Assembly: GCA_037623315.1 (NCBI GenBank)
Contig: JBBJJH010000025.1
Location: 1 to 52,422 of the forward strand
DNA: 52,422 nt
Source: Halanaerobiaceae bacterium ANBcell28
GTDB lineage: Bacteria; Bacillota; Halanaerobiia; Halanaerobiales; DTU029
Direction of reading: 5' to 3'
Positions 20,756-30,264 of the stretch are shown piece after piece. Positions within the stretch are counted from its first letter, which is position 1. Each line of letters opens with the position of its first letter. The notes under the pieces were generated by a model, which was not told the DNA's origin, did no database searches, and saw nothing but the letters and a program-made list of their open reading frames with translations. The translations under genes and the position numbers were made by a program.

Positions 20756-20961
20756 GAAAAATTTTAATATTACTAGTTATTACTTATCAGAAACTCATAT
20801 CTCCCCTCAAGGGTAAAACTTGTAGATTTTATCCAACATGCTCTCAGTACACTATTCAGGCCATAGAAAAATATGGTGTTATTAAAGGGCTGTATTTATC
20901 AATAAAACGTATAGTTAAATGTAATCCTTATCATCCTGGAGGTTATGATCCGATAGAATAG
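20752..20961 (+). CDS. yidD: membrane protein insertion efficiency factor YidD
   Basis: The 69-residue protein contains the family core [19 protein letters not shown] and the ending [12 protein letters not shown]. YidD is a small membrane-associated helper of the YidC insertase. It sits between rnpA and yidC as is usual, overlapping rnpA by four bases. Confidence 0.95.
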   Translation: MRKILILLVITYQKLISPLKGKTCRFYPTCSQYTIQAIEKYGVIKGLYLSIKRIVKCNPYHPGGYDPIE

Positions 20962-20973
20962 GAGGAATTTATT

Positions 20974-21621
20974 TTGTTAGGAAATTTAATGACGTCATTG
21001 TTAGAGTTTATCAATTCTTTTGTAGGCAATTATGGTGTAGCTATTATTATTTTAACAGTTCTAGTTAGGGTGATTTTATATCCTTTGACTGTTAAACAAA
21101 CAAAATCGATGAAAGCAATGCAAGAACTTCAACCAGAAATGAAAAAGCTTCAAGAAAAGTATAAGGATGATAAAGATAAACTAAATCAAGAAATGATGAA
21201 ATTATATCAAGAACGTGGTGCAAACCCACTAGGTGGATGTTTTCCCTTAATTTTATCAATGATTATTATTATTCCTTTATTTAGGGCTATACAGGATATG
21301 GATATGACAGGGACAACCTTTCTCTGGGTTACTAACTTAAATGAACCAGATATGATCCTTGTTTTACTTAATGGACTTGCTATGGTTGGGCAAACATATA
21401 TCACTCAAAAAACCAGTGGAGCCGCTCAACAAAACAAAATGATGATGTGGGGTATGCCTATTTTCATAGTAGCAATTTCTGCAGGATTCCCTGCAGGTGT
21501 ATTGATTTACTGGGTAACTCAAACAATATTACACGCTTTACAACAATGGTATATAAATGCTAACGATACTGGAGGCCCTGAAAAGAAAGAAGAGAAGGGA
21601 GTTGCTAAAGATAATGGATGA
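20974..21621 (+). CDS. yidC: membrane protein insertase YidC (SpoIIIJ type)
   Basis: The 215-residue protein has the Gram-positive-type YidC core without the large periplasmic domain: GVAIIILTVLVRVILYPLTV in the first core helix (with the conserved arginine), a charged hairpin (MKKLQEKYKDDKDKLNQEM), then four more membrane segments. It inserts membrane proteins alone or with Sec. The start is TTG, preceded by AGGAGGA. The last eight bases overlap jag. In spore formers this homologue is SpoIIIJ, needed for the forespore channel. Confidence 0.93.
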   Translation: MLGNLMTSLLEFINSFVGNYGVAIIILTVLVRVILYPLTVKQTKSMKAMQELQPEMKKLQEKYKDDKDKLNQEMMKLYQERGANPLGGCFPLILSMIIIIPLFRAIQDMDMTGTTFLWVTNLNEPDMILVLLNGLAMVGQTYITQKTSGAAQQNKMMMWGMPIFIVAISAGFPAGVLIYWVTQTILHALQQWYINANDTGGPEKKEEKGVAKDNG

Positions 21622-22246
21622 AATTAGACAGGAAGGTAAAACTGTTGAAGAAGCCATTAAGCTGGCACTTGAAAAATTGGAAATTGAAGAAGATAAAGCA
21701 GAGATTAAAGTTCTTGATGAAGGATCTAAAGCATTACTTGGGATTTTTGGTGGTAAAAATGCAGTAGTTGAAGTTAAAGTTAAAATAGATCCAGTAGAGC
21801 TTGGATTAGAATTTCTAAAAAATCTTTTTGATAATATGCCAGTATCTGTTGAATTAGAATTAATAGAAGAAGAAACTAATGATGAACAAGTAATGTATAA
21901 TATAAAAGGATCAGATTTAGGAATAATTATTGGACATAGGGGTGAAACTTTAGACGCAGTTCAATACCTTACGTCTTTAGCTGTTAATAAGAAAACAGAA
22001 TCTTATTACAGAGTATTAATAGATGCAGAAGGTTATAGAAAGAGAAGACAAAATACACTTCAGCGTTTAGCTAGAAGGTTAGCACAAAAAGCAATATCTA
22101 CCGGGAGAAAAGTAATGCTTGAACCTATGCCACCTCATGAAAGAAGAATAATTCATATGACTTTAAGGCCAGATCAAAGGATTAATACTTACAGTGAGGG
22201 AAGAGAACCATTTAGAAAAGTAATGATAGAAAAAGCAGAAGGATAA
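21614..22246 (+). CDS. jag: RNA-binding protein Jag (KhpB), SpoIIIJ-associated
   Basis: The 210-residue protein shows the three parts of Jag in order: an N-terminal Jag domain (GKTVEEAIKLALEKLEI), a KH domain with GSDLGIIIGHRGETLDAVQY, and an R3H domain with MPPHERRIIHMTL. It binds RNA and is linked to cell-wall and sporulation control. The ATG at 21614, inside the end of yidC, is preferred to an upstream TTG because it starts the domain exactly and has AAGGGAG before it. A terminator follows. Confidence 0.92.
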   Translation: MDEIRQEGKTVEEAIKLALEKLEIEEDKAEIKVLDEGSKALLGIFGGKNAVVEVKVKIDPVELGLEFLKNLFDNMPVSVELELIEEETNDEQVMYNIKGSDLGIIIGHRGETLDAVQYLTSLAVNKKTESYYRVLIDAEGYRKRRQNTLQRLARRLAQKAISTGRKVMLEPMPPHERRIIHMTLRPDQRINTYSEGREPFRKVMIEKAEG

Positions 22247-22269
22247 TAAATAAAGTAATTGTTTAAAAT

Positions 22270-22305
22270 AAACCCAGTAGGGAATCCTGCTGGGTTTAAT
22301 TTATC
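22270..22305 (+). terminator. terminator after jag
   Basis: AAACCCAGTAGG (22270-22281) pairs with CCTGCTGGGTTT (22286-22297) through 12 base pairs with one G-T, followed by AATTTATCTT. It closes the rnpA-yidD-yidC-jag unit. Confidence 0.8.
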
Positions 22306-22390
22306 TTAAAGTATGGAATAAGCAAACGGGGAAAATACCATCAGTTTAGGTCTCCCGAATATTGCTAAATACAATATAGAGGTGAAGAAG

Positions 22391-23779
22391 ATGTTTATGC
22401 ATGATGATACAATAGCTGCTATTTCCACTCCGATTGGATCAGCAGGTATCGGGAAAATAAGGCTTAGTGGTACAGAAGCTATTAATATAGCAAGCAAAAT
22501 TTTCAAAAGCATTAAAGGAAAAGACTTAAAGCAAGTTAAAGCTTATACAGCACATTATGGTTACATAATTGATCCAGATACTAAGAAAAAAGCAGACGAA
22601 GTTATCTCTATTGTATATAGAAATCCAAATTCTTTTACTGGTGAGAATGTAGTAGAGTTTGATTGTCATGGAGGAATGGTACCATTACAAAAGGTTCTGG
22701 ATATTACATTAAAAAATGGAGCCAGATTAGCAGAACCAGGTGAATTCTCAAAAAGGGCTTTTTTAAATGGAAAACTTGACCTGGCTCAAGCAGAAGCTAT
22801 TATGGAAGTAATTAATTCAAAAACAGAGCGTAGTCTTGATATGGCTTTAGGCCATCTTGAAGGTAATCTTTCTAATAAAATTAAGGGAATAAAAGATAAA
22901 GTAATAGAATTATACGCTCATCTAGAAGCTGCTATAGATTTTCCAGAAGACGAAATAGAAGGTTTTAACTCAGCTGATTTAGATACTAAGCTTAATGATG
23001 TCAGAGTTGAACTTGAGACTTTGCTAGCTACAAGTCAACAGGGTAAAATATATAGAGAAGGTATTAAAACAGTAATTGTGGGAAAACCCAATGTAGGTAA
23101 ATCAAGTTTAATGAATACATTGATAGAAGAAAAAAAAGCAATAGTTACTGATATACCAGGCACTACTAGAGACATTATAGAAGAATATATAAGTATTGAT
23201 GGGATACCCTTAAAGGTAATCGATACCGCAGGTATTAGAGAAACAGAAGATCTCGTAGAGCAAATTGGAGTAAAGAAAGCCAGAGAGTATTTAGATAAGG
23301 CAGATTTAATCCTAATGATGATAGATGTAATTCAAGGGATAAGTGAAGAAGATCTAAAAATATATGAATTGATAAAAGATAAGCCTTTTATACTCTTAAT
23401 TAACAAAACAGATTTAAAGGAAGATTTTAAGATTGAAGATTATACTAAGTACTTCAATAAAGAAAGAATTATTAAAATTTCAGTTAAAGAAGATACAGGG
23501 ATTGTAGATTTAAAGAAAGCAATTATTAAAGAAGTACTTGATGAAGAAATAAAGTCTGATGATAATATTTTTATTAGCCGAAGCAGGCATAAAAATGCTT
23601 TAGAAAAAGCATTACAGGCAATAAACAGAGTTCTATTGTCACATAAAGAGAAACTTCCTTATGATTTTTATACTATAGATTTGAACGATTGTTTACATTC
23701 TTTAGGGGAAATAAGTGGAGAGACCTTAAGTGAAGATATAATTGATCGTATATTTAAAGATTTTTGTTTAGGGAAGTGA
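22391..23779 (+). CDS. mnmE: tRNA modification GTPase MnmE
   Basis: The 462-residue protein starts with the folate-binding N-domain (DDTIAAISTPIGSAGIGKIR), then a helical domain with an inserted G domain: GKPNVGKSSLMN (G1), DIPGTTRD (G2), DTAGIRE (G3) and NKTD (G4). It ends CLGK, the catalytic C-terminal cysteine motif. With MnmG it modifies wobble uridine of several tRNAs. The ATG at 22391 is preferred; an upstream GTG is part of the GAGGTGA ribosome-binding site. A structured element separates it from mnmG. Confidence 0.96.
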   Translation: MFMHDDTIAAISTPIGSAGIGKIRLSGTEAINIASKIFKSIKGKDLKQVKAYTAHYGYIIDPDTKKKADEVISIVYRNPNSFTGENVVEFDCHGGMVPLQKVLDITLKNGARLAEPGEFSKRAFLNGKLDLAQAEAIMEVINSKTERSLDMALGHLEGNLSNKIKGIKDKVIELYAHLEAAIDFPEDEIEGFNSADLDTKLNDVRVELETLLATSQQGKIYREGIKTVIVGKPNVGKSSLMNTLIEEKKAIVTDIPGTTRDIIEEYISIDGIPLKVIDTAGIRETEDLVEQIGVKKAREYLDKADLILMMIDVIQGISEEDLKIYELIKDKPFILLINKTDLKEDFKIEDYTKYFNKERIIKISVKEDTGIVDLKKAIIKEVLDEEIKSDDNIFISRSRHKNALEKALQAINRVLLSHKEKLPYDFYTIDLNDCLHSLGEISGETLSEDIIDRIFKDFCLGK

Positions 23780-23785
23780 TTGTAG

Positions 23786-23953
23786 CTTAGTTATTTATGA
23801 ACTCAGAAAAAAGCTTGATTCCAGCTCCTCTTTCTGAATATAAATAAGAAAACAAACTAATGAGGTTAATTACTTTGGCACAGTGTTTTCTTGAGCATTT
23901 ATATTCATCAATGCGAGGCTGGAGCTTTTTAAATTCATTCATAAATAACTAAG
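23786..23953 (+). ncRNA. candidate structured RNA, copy 1 (mnmE-mnmG gap)
   Basis: The gap folds into one long ordered hairpin. The outer stem is 16 perfect pairs (CTTAGTTATTTATGAA 23786-23801 with 23938-23953). Inside are AAGCT/AGCTT, CCAG/CTGG and CCTC/GAGG steps, then a 10-bp stem (GAATATAAAT 23836-23845 with 23897-23906), a 9-bp stem (AAGAAAACA 23846-23854 with 23884-23892), a four-base bulge on the 3' side between them, and a 29-base apical loop starting AACTAATG. The same inner plan and loop recur at 49848-49974 with different stem bases. It could be a regulatory RNA, an mRNA processing site or a non-coding mobile repeat. The strand is taken from the flanking genes. Confidence 0.6.
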
Positions 23954-24025
23954 CATAACTTTTATAATAAAAACACAGTAAAAAAATATAAGTCTAGATA
24001 ATTTTAATATAGGAGGAAAGATTTT

Positions 24026-25918
24026 ATGAATAATTATCATCAATATCCAGAAGATTATGATCTAATAGTAATTGGTGCAGGTCATGCTGGTTGTGAAGCC
24101 AGCTTAGCAGCTGCACGCTTAGGCTTCAAAGTCTTAACTTTAACTGTGAACCTTGATCATGTTGCTTTTATGCCTTGTAACCCATCTTTAGGTGGACCAG
24201 GAAAATCTCATATTGTTAGAGAAATAGATGCCCTTGGGGGAGAAATGGCTAAAAATATGGATGAAACCATGATTCAGATAAGGATGTTAAATACCAGTAA
24301 AGGGCCAGCTGTTCACGGTTTACGCGGGCAGGCAGATAAACAAAAATATCACCTTAGAATGAAAAGGATAATGGAAAGAGAAAAAAATCTAACTTTAAAA
24401 CAGGGCTTAGTAGAGAAAATTGCTATTGAAGATAACAAACTTAGTGGTGTTATAACTAAAACAAATGTTTACTACAGAGCTAGTAAAGTAATAATTACAA
24501 CAGGTACTTTCTTAAAAGGAAGGATAATTATAGGGGAGACCAATTTTAATGCTGGACCAAATCAACAATACCCAGCTAATGAATTATCTGCTTCTTTAAA
24601 GGACTTAGGTTTAGAACTAAGAAGATTTAAAACAGGTACTCCACCAAGACTAAACAAAAATTCAATAGATTTTAGTAAAATGTTAGTACAAGAAGGAGAG
24701 GAAGGTTTAAGCTTTTCCTTTGATAGTAATTTTAACCTAGATGAACAGGTTCCTTGTTATTTAACATATACAAATGAAAAAACCCATGAAATTATACAAA
24801 ATAACAAAGAACGGACACCACTTTTTAGTGGTGATATAGAAGGGGTAGGACCTCGTTATTGTCCATCAATTGAAGATAAAGTTGTGCGTTTTCCAGATAA
24901 AGATCGTCACCAGATATTTTTAGAACCAGAGGGATTACATACAGATGAATATTATGCCGCTGGTATTTCTACTAGTTTACCATATGATGTACAAATTGAG
25001 GTAGTTAGGTCTATAGAGGGGATGGAAAATGCCGAAATAATGAGACCAGCCTATGCTATAGAGTATGATTGTATTAATTCAACACAGCTGAAGCCAAGTC
25101 TAGAAACAAAAGTACTTGAAGGCTTATACTCTGCAGGACAAATTAATGGTACATCTGGATATGAAGAAGCTGCAGCACAGGGATTGATAGCTGGAATTAA
25201 TGCTTCTCTGAGTTTAAAGGGAGAAAATCCTCTTGTCCTTGATAGATCAGAAGCCTATATAGGTGTATTGATAGATGAGTTAGTAACAAAAGGAACAAAT
25301 GAACCATATCGTATTATGACTTCCCGGGCAGAATATCGTCTATTATTAAGACAGGATAATGCTGACCAACGACTTACAGCAAAGGCATATGAAATTGGAC
25401 TCATATCAGAGGATAGATATAATAAATTTCGAAAGAAGGTAGAATTAATAGAAAAAGCTATGAAACAATTGAAAGAAATTCAGGTAAATCCTACTCCAGA
25501 AGCCAGGAAAATATTAAAAGAATTAGGCAGTGGAGATTTGTCAAAACCGGCAACTTTAGAAGAATTATTAAGACGTCCTGAAATAGATTATCATAAATTA
25601 AAGCCATTCTTTGAAAATTTAGAAGAATATCCAGAAGAAGTAGTAGAACAGTTAAATATACAGATAAAATATAAAGGATATATAGAAAGACAGTTAATGC
25701 AAGTTAAACAGTTTCGCAAGATGGAAAACAAAATAATTCCCGATGATTTAAATTATATGATAATTGATAATTTAAGAAAAGAAGCGAGAGAAAAGTTAGA
25801 GCAGGTCAGACCATATTCATTGGGACAAGCTTCAAGAATTTCTGGTGTATCACCAGCAGACATTTCTGTATTGATGATTTATTTAGAGCAAGAGAAAAGA
25901 GGTAAGAAGAATGAATAA
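24026..25918 (+). CDS. mnmG: tRNA modification enzyme MnmG (GidA)
   Basis: The 630-residue protein has an N-terminal FAD-binding loop ([19 protein letters not shown]), the conserved [21 protein letters not shown] segment, and the C-terminal helical domain that meets MnmE. It provides the flavin for making carboxymethylaminomethyl-uridine at the tRNA wobble position. AGGAGGA stands before the ATG. The end overlaps rsmG by eight bases. Confidence 0.96.
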   Translation: MNNYHQYPEDYDLIVIGAGHAGCEASLAAARLGFKVLTLTVNLDHVAFMPCNPSLGGPGKSHIVREIDALGGEMAKNMDETMIQIRMLNTSKGPAVHGLRGQADKQKYHLRMKRIMEREKNLTLKQGLVEKIAIEDNKLSGVITKTNVYYRASKVIITTGTFLKGRIIIGETNFNAGPNQQYPANELSASLKDLGLELRRFKTGTPPRLNKNSIDFSKMLVQEGEEGLSFSFDSNFNLDEQVPCYLTYTNEKTHEIIQNNKERTPLFSGDIEGVGPRYCPSIEDKVVRFPDKDRHQIFLEPEGLHTDEYYAAGISTSLPYDVQIEVVRSIEGMENAEIMRPAYAIEYDCINSTQLKPSLETKVLEGLYSAGQINGTSGYEEAAAQGLIAGINASLSLKGENPLVLDRSEAYIGVLIDELVTKGTNEPYRIMTSRAEYRLLLRQDNADQRLTAKAYEIGLISEDRYNKFRKKVELIEKAMKQLKEIQVNPTPEARKILKELGSGDLSKPATLEELLRRPEIDYHKLKPFFENLEEYPEEVVEQLNIQIKYKGYIERQLMQVKQFRKMENKIIPDDLNYMIIDNLRKEAREKLEQVRPYSLGQASRISGVSPADISVLMIYLEQEKRGKKNE

Positions 25919-26636
25919 AAAAGACTTTGCAGAAATATTAAATAAGGGACTTGAAAATATGGGTTTAAATACTTCTGATAAATTAGAAGATCAACTATAC
26001 CTATATTTGCAATTTTTAATTGAAGAAAACAAAAAGTACAACTTAACAGCGATAGAAGAAGAGGAAGAAGTTATTAGAAAGCATTTTTTAGACTCCTTAG
26101 TTTTGTTTAAGAAAATTAATATAAAGGAAGAAGCCAGTATAATTGATATAGGAACAGGTGCTGGGTTTCCTGGTTTAGTCTTAAAAATATATCGCCCAGA
26201 TCTAAAAATTTTACTATTAGATTCTCTTGCTAAACGAGTTAGATTTCTAAATACACTTATAAATAAACTTAATTTAGAAGGAATTGAAGCAGTACACGGT
26301 AGAGCAGAGGACATAGCTGATGATAAGTCCCATCGAGAAAACTATGATTTAGCTGTTTCACGTGCAGTTGCACCTATAAACATCTTGAGCGAGTATACTA
26401 TCCCATTTGTTATGACAGGAGGGAGTATAGTTTTTTATAAAGGGCCTGATTATCAAGCAGAATTAGAAGAAGGTAAAAATGCAATAAACATACTAGGAGG
26501 AGATGTTTCAGATATATATAATGTAGAAATACCAAAGCTAATAGGAGAAAGATTTTTAATAATAATTGATAAAATAAGAGATACAGCAAGTAAATACCCA
26601 CGGAGAACAGGTATTCCAAAGAAAAGACCTCTTTGA
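25911..26636 (+). CDS. rsmG: 16S rRNA G527 methyltransferase RsmG (GidB)
   Basis: The 241-residue protein has the SAM-binding motif [17 protein letters not shown] and the acidic end of strand 2 (LLLDSL), followed by [10 protein letters not shown], all typical of RsmG. It methylates N7 of G527 in 16S rRNA. It overlaps mnmG and precedes noc, the usual order. Confidence 0.95.
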   Translation: MNKKDFAEILNKGLENMGLNTSDKLEDQLYLYLQFLIEENKKYNLTAIEEEEEVIRKHFLDSLVLFKKINIKEEASIIDIGTGAGFPGLVLKIYRPDLKILLLDSLAKRVRFLNTLINKLNLEGIEAVHGRAEDIADDKSHRENYDLAVSRAVAPINILSEYTIPFVMTGGSIVFYKGPDYQAELEEGKNAINILGGDVSDIYNVEIPKLIGERFLIIIDKIRDTASKYPRRTGIPKKRPL

Positions 26637-26723
26637 GAAGGAAATATTTTAAAAAATATATGCAGGAAATACTATACTTATGAAGAAAACTATATTTGAG
26701 GGCTATTGGAGGTTTCTAAGAAA

Positions 26724-27521
26724 ATGAAAATACCATTTATTCAAGATAAAAAAAACCAAGAAGTAATAAAAGTAAATATTGAATCAATATCAACTAACCC
26801 ATATCAACCACGACTAATTTTTAATCAAGATGAGATAGATGAATTAGCTCAATCTATTAAAAATTATGGAATAATACAGCCTTTACTTGTAAGAAGCAAA
26901 GGAGAAAAATACGAGTTAGTCGCTGGAGAAAGAAGACTTAGAGCTTGTAAAAGTCTTGGTATGGACAAGGTATCAGTTGTAGTAAAAGAATTAAATGATA
27001 TTGAAATGGCTGAAATCGCTCTAGTTGAAAATTTACAACGCAAAGACTTGAATTTTTTAGAAGAAGCTCAAGCATATCAACAATTGATAGAAAAATTTTC
27101 GTTAACTCAACAAGAACTAGCAGAAAAACTAGGAAAAGGGCAATCAACTATAGCAAATAAACTAAGATTACTTACATTAGCAAGTGATGTACGGAAACAT
27201 ATTGATGTAAGTATTGTATCTGAAAGACATGCCAGAGCTTTATTAAAAATGGAAGATAAAAATAAGCAAATTGAAGTATTAAATAAAATAAAAGAAAAGA
27301 AGCTAACAGTAAAAGAAAGTGAACAATTAATAAATAACATTATTAATAAACCTCTAAAGTCAAAACCTCAAATTATATACAAAGATTTAAGATTATTTAC
27401 AAATACTCTTAAAAAAACTATTAATGAAATGAAAGAAGCAGGTTTAAATATAAAGGTAGAAAGAAAAGAAGAAGAGGATTATTTTGAATTCAAAATACAT
27501 CTTCCTAAAGAAACTAAATAA
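26724..27521 (+). CDS. noc: nucleoid occlusion protein Noc (ParB family)
   Basis: The 265-residue ParB-family protein has the ParB/Srx-type CTP-binding domain (ISTNPYQPRLIF, VAGERRLRACKSLG, ENLQRKDLNFLEEA), then a helix-turn-helix (LTQQELAEKLGKGQSTIANK) and a dimerisation tail. The position between rsmG and soj, with a second ParB downstream, is that of Noc in Bacillus. Noc binds its own DNA sites and blocks division over the nucleoid. The ATG at 26724 is chosen; an upstream TTG overlaps GGAGG. It could also be a second chromosome-partition ParB. Confidence 0.8.
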   Translation: MKIPFIQDKKNQEVIKVNIESISTNPYQPRLIFNQDEIDELAQSIKNYGIIQPLLVRSKGEKYELVAGERRLRACKSLGMDKVSVVVKELNDIEMAEIALVENLQRKDLNFLEEAQAYQQLIEKFSLTQQELAEKLGKGQSTIANKLRLLTLASDVRKHIDVSIVSERHARALLKMEDKNKQIEVLNKIKEKKLTVKESEQLINNIINKPLKSKPQIIYKDLRLFTNTLKKTINEMKEAGLNIKVERKEEEDYFEFKIHLPKETK

Positions 27522-27581
27522 AGTTATAAATATAGATTTTTAATTTTTACTTATGAAAAGAAGTAGAAAGGGTGAAAGAGA

Positions 27582-28337
27582 TTGGCAAAGAAATTAGCAA
27601 TAGTGAACCAAAAAGGAGGAGTAGGGAAAAGTACGACTGCTGTAAACTTAAGTGCTTGTCTTGCTGAAATGGGGAAGTCTGTATTATTAATTGATGTAGA
27701 TCCTCAAGGCAATGCTAGTAGTGGTGTCGGAGTTGATAAAAGCTCATTAGAAAAAAGTGTTTATGATGTTTTAATTGAAGAAATAGCAATCAAGGATGTA
27801 ATAATTAAAACAGAAATCGACAAATTCTCCATATTACCAGCTAATATAGAGTTGGCTGGAGCAGAAATTGAGTTAGTCTCTATGATATCAAGAGAAAGTA
27901 GACTAAAAAAAGTAGTGAGAAGTATTGACGATGATTTTGATTATGTTATTTTTGATTGTCCTCCATCGCTAGGTTTATTAACTTTAAATGCTTTAACTGC
28001 AGCTGACGGAATCTTAGTGCCAATACAATGTGAATACTATGCTCTTGAAGGATTAGGTCAATTAATTCAAACAGTTGACCTAGTACAAAAGAATTTAAAT
28101 CCAGACTTGATAATCGAAGGTGTTTTACTAACTATGTATGATGCAAGAACAAATCTATCTCAACAAGTAATAGATGAAGTAAAAAACTATTTTGATGACA
28201 ATGTATATGAAACAATCATTCCAAGAAACGTTAGATTAAGTGAAGCACCAAGTTTTGGACAAGCAATAACTCTTTATGATAGTAATTCTAAAGGTGCAGT
28301 AGCTTATAGGTCTTTAGCAAAGGAAGTGATTAATTAA
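27582..28337 (+). CDS. soj: chromosome partition ATPase Soj (ParA)
   Basis: The 251-residue protein has the deviant Walker A (NQKGGVGKSTTAVNL), DVDPQGNASSG and the Walker B strand DYVIFDCPPSLG. It is a ParA-type ATPase that works with Spo0J in origin segregation and DnaA control. The start is TTG with GGGTGA upstream. The stop overlaps the spo0J start by one base. Confidence 0.95.
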   Translation: MAKKLAIVNQKGGVGKSTTAVNLSACLAEMGKSVLLIDVDPQGNASSGVGVDKSSLEKSVYDVLIEEIAIKDVIIKTEIDKFSILPANIELAGAEIELVSMISRESRLKKVVRSIDDDFDYVIFDCPPSLGLLTLNALTAADGILVPIQCEYYALEGLGQLIQTVDLVQKNLNPDLIIEGVLLTMYDARTNLSQQVIDEVKNYFDDNVYETIIPRNVRLSEAPSFGQAITLYDSNSKGAVAYRSLAKEVIN

Positions 28338-29215
28338 TGGTACAAAACAGATTAGGTAAAGGATTAGGAGCGTTAATTGCTGATAAAGGCGAAGAAGAAA
28401 GTATTGCTAATGGAAGTTTTAAAGAATTATTCTTACATCAAATAGAATCTAATCCCTTTCAACCCAGACAAGAATTTCAAATAGAAGAGTTAAAAGAATT
28501 ATCACAATCAATAAAAGAAAATGGTATCATACAACCTATTACTGTTAGGCAGATAAAACCTGATCAATATCAATTAGTAGCAGGAGAAAGAAGATGGCGG
28601 GCATCAAGAATGATTGGTTTGAAAAAGATACCTGCGATCGTTAAAGATTATAATGACAAACAAATGATGGAAACAGCATTAATTGAAAATTTACAAAGAG
28701 AAGATCTAAATCCACTAGAAGAAGCTCAAGCTTATCAACGAATGATAGATGAATTCAATATGACTCAGGAAGAAGTGGCCAAAAAAGTAGGAAAAAGCAG
28801 ATCCAGCGTTGCTAACACAGTAAGATTACTCAATTTAACACCAAAAGTACAAGTTTACGTTTCACGTGAAACAATATCTATGGGACATGCACGTGCCTTA
28901 TTATCCTTAAAAGAATCTGAAAAGCAGATTAAGGCAGCAGAGCATGTAATAAAGAACGAACTATCTGTACGTGAAACAGAAACTTATATTCAATCTATTT
29001 CAAACACGAATAAAAAAGATGATGATAAAGCAGAAAAGGAAAGTAAATATAATAGGAATGAGAATCTTAGTTCCGAATGGAAGGTTGCTGAAACAAATTT
29101 AGCAAATTTTATAGGAAGAAAGGTCAAAATAAAGAATAAAAACGGTAAAAAAGTTGTTTCTATTGAATGTGAGGATTACAAAGATATTGAAAAATTATTA
29201 AATTGTATAAAATAA
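28337..29215 (+). CDS. spo0J: chromosome partition protein Spo0J (ParB)
   Basis: The 292-residue protein opens with RLGKGLGALI, the Soj-stimulating N-terminus of ParB. It then has the CTP-binding box (VAGERRWRASRMIG, ENLQREDLNPLEEA), a helix-turn-helix (MTQEEVAKKVGKSRSSVANT) and a C-terminal dimer domain. It loads at parS and recruits SMC. A near-perfect parS lies inside its own gene and another just after it, as in Bacillus. Confidence 0.95.
   Translation: MVQNRLGKGLGALIADKGEEESIANGSFKELFLHQIESNPFQPRQEFQIEELKELSQSIKENGIIQPITVRQIKPDQYQLVAGERRWRASRMIGLKKIPAIVKDYNDKQMMETALIENLQREDLNPLEEAQAYQRMIDEFNMTQEEVAKKVGKSRSSVANTVRLLNLTPKVQVYVSRETISMGHARALLSLKESEKQIKAAEHVIKNELSVRETETYIQSISNTNKKDDDKAEKESKYNRNENLSSEWKVAETNLANFIGRKVKIKNKNGKKVVSIECEDYKDIEKLLNCIK
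28858..28873. promoter_or_regulatory. parS site within spo0J
   Basis: CGTTTCACGTGAAACA matches the Firmicute parS consensus TGTTNCACGTGAAACA at 15 of 16 positions. Confidence 0.85.
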
Positions 29216-29219
29216 ATTA

Positions 29220-29235
29220 TGTTTCACGTGAAACT
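29220..29235. promoter_or_regulatory. parS site after spo0J
   Basis: TGTTTCACGTGAAACT matches the parS consensus at 15 of 16 positions. It lies five bases after the spo0J stop codon. Confidence 0.85.
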
Positions 29236-29294
29236 AAGTTGTTTTTCTAAGATATGCCAGTGCTAAGGAAAAGAAAAAATGATATAATAATTTT

Positions 29295-29326
29295 ATCTGC
29301 CTTATTTAATATAAGGCAGATTCTTT
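29295..29326 (+). terminator. terminator after spo0J
   Basis: ATCTGCCTTAT and ATAAGGCAGAT form an 11-bp stem with a five-base loop, followed by TCTTT. The rest of the gap up to 29553 holds no gene that I can support. Confidence 0.75.
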
Positions 29327-29553
29327 GCATAAATATTTAAGTGAAATTTATTATTTTCAATAAGTAGCTTATTAATATGACTATATTCGAGATAAAAGAA
29401 CAGGCTCTGGGAGATATTATTACGTATAGCTTTCGGATAAATATAATGATAAGAAAAACTTACAACTTTTCTAAAAAGAAACATATATATAAATCATAAT
29501 TTTAAATTGCTAAGTATATAGAAGGTATTATAACTACAAGTTGAGGTGAATAC

Positions 29554-30222
29554 ATGTTTATTATAATTGTCGGTGGAGGGAAAGTTGGTAGATATTTAGT
29601 AAGAGATTTTACGCAAAAGGGTTACGAAGTAGTTTTGGTTGAAAAAGATAATGATAAAGTGATGAAAATCGAAGAAGAGTATGATATTGATGTTTTATGT
29701 GGAGATGGATCTGAAAGTGAAGTTTTAGAGAAAGCTGGTATTGAAGAGTGTGATGCAGTCATAGCGGTAACTGAAGAAGATCAGGATAATCTTGTGATTT
29801 GTCAGTTGGCAGAAAGGCAGTATAATATAGCTAAAACCTGCACACGTGTAAATACACCAGGTAATGAAAAGTTGTTTAGTTGGCTAGGAGTTAATGTGGC
29901 TGTTAGTAGTGCTTCTATATTATCAGCAATGGTAGAACATGAAGTTACAATAAATGATTTAAGTAGTTTACTAAATAAAGATCAAGATAAACTGAAATTA
30001 ATTAGAATAACTGTAGAGGAAGATTCTGAAGTAGTTAATAAAAAATTGAATGAAATAGAATTGCCATTAGAATCTGTCTTGGTGGCTATATTAAGAGAAA
30101 ATGATTCACTTGTTCCACGTGGAAATACTAAAATACTTTGTGGTGATGTAATTTTAGCTTTAACCAAGCCGGAATTAAAGAAAGAATTACTAAGTGTGTT
30201 TAATGAAGAGAATCTAGTTTAA
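29554..30222 (+). CDS. trkA: TrkA/KtrA-type potassium uptake regulatory protein
   Basis: The 222-residue protein has an N-terminal RCK domain with a Rossmann loop (IIIVGGGKVGRYLVRDF) and the segment VLCGDGSESEVLEKAGI, then a C-terminal TrkA-C domain (from about residue 135). Such proteins bind nucleotides on the cytoplasmic face and gate Trk or Ktr potassium channels. No membrane subunit gene is adjacent, so the partner must be encoded elsewhere. GAGGTGA stands before the ATG. Confidence 0.85.
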   Translation: MFIIIVGGGKVGRYLVRDFTQKGYEVVLVEKDNDKVMKIEEEYDIDVLCGDGSESEVLEKAGIEECDAVIAVTEEDQDNLVICQLAERQYNIAKTCTRVNTPGNEKLFSWLGVNVAVSSASILSAMVEHEVTINDLSSLLNKDQDKLKLIRITVEEDSEVVNKKLNEIELPLESVLVAILRENDSLVPRGNTKILCGDVILALTKPELKKELLSVFNEENLV

Positions 30223-30264
30223 AATACAGCAATTATATAAAATTTATAAGATAGGGAGAATATT

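Noticed and set aside
26354-26369. parS-like TGTTTCACGTG in rsmG
   Set aside because: Only the left half matches; about four of the last five bases differ from the consensus.
29302-29484. 60-codon minus-strand frame after spo0J
   Set aside because: It overlaps the spo0J terminator, has no ribosome-binding site and a composition typical of chance frames in AT-rich DNA.
30111-30126. parS-like palindrome TGTTCCACGTGGAAAT in the TrkA-type gene
   Set aside because: Three mismatches to parS in the right half and none of the G/C core of the Noc site; it may be chance in coding sequence.
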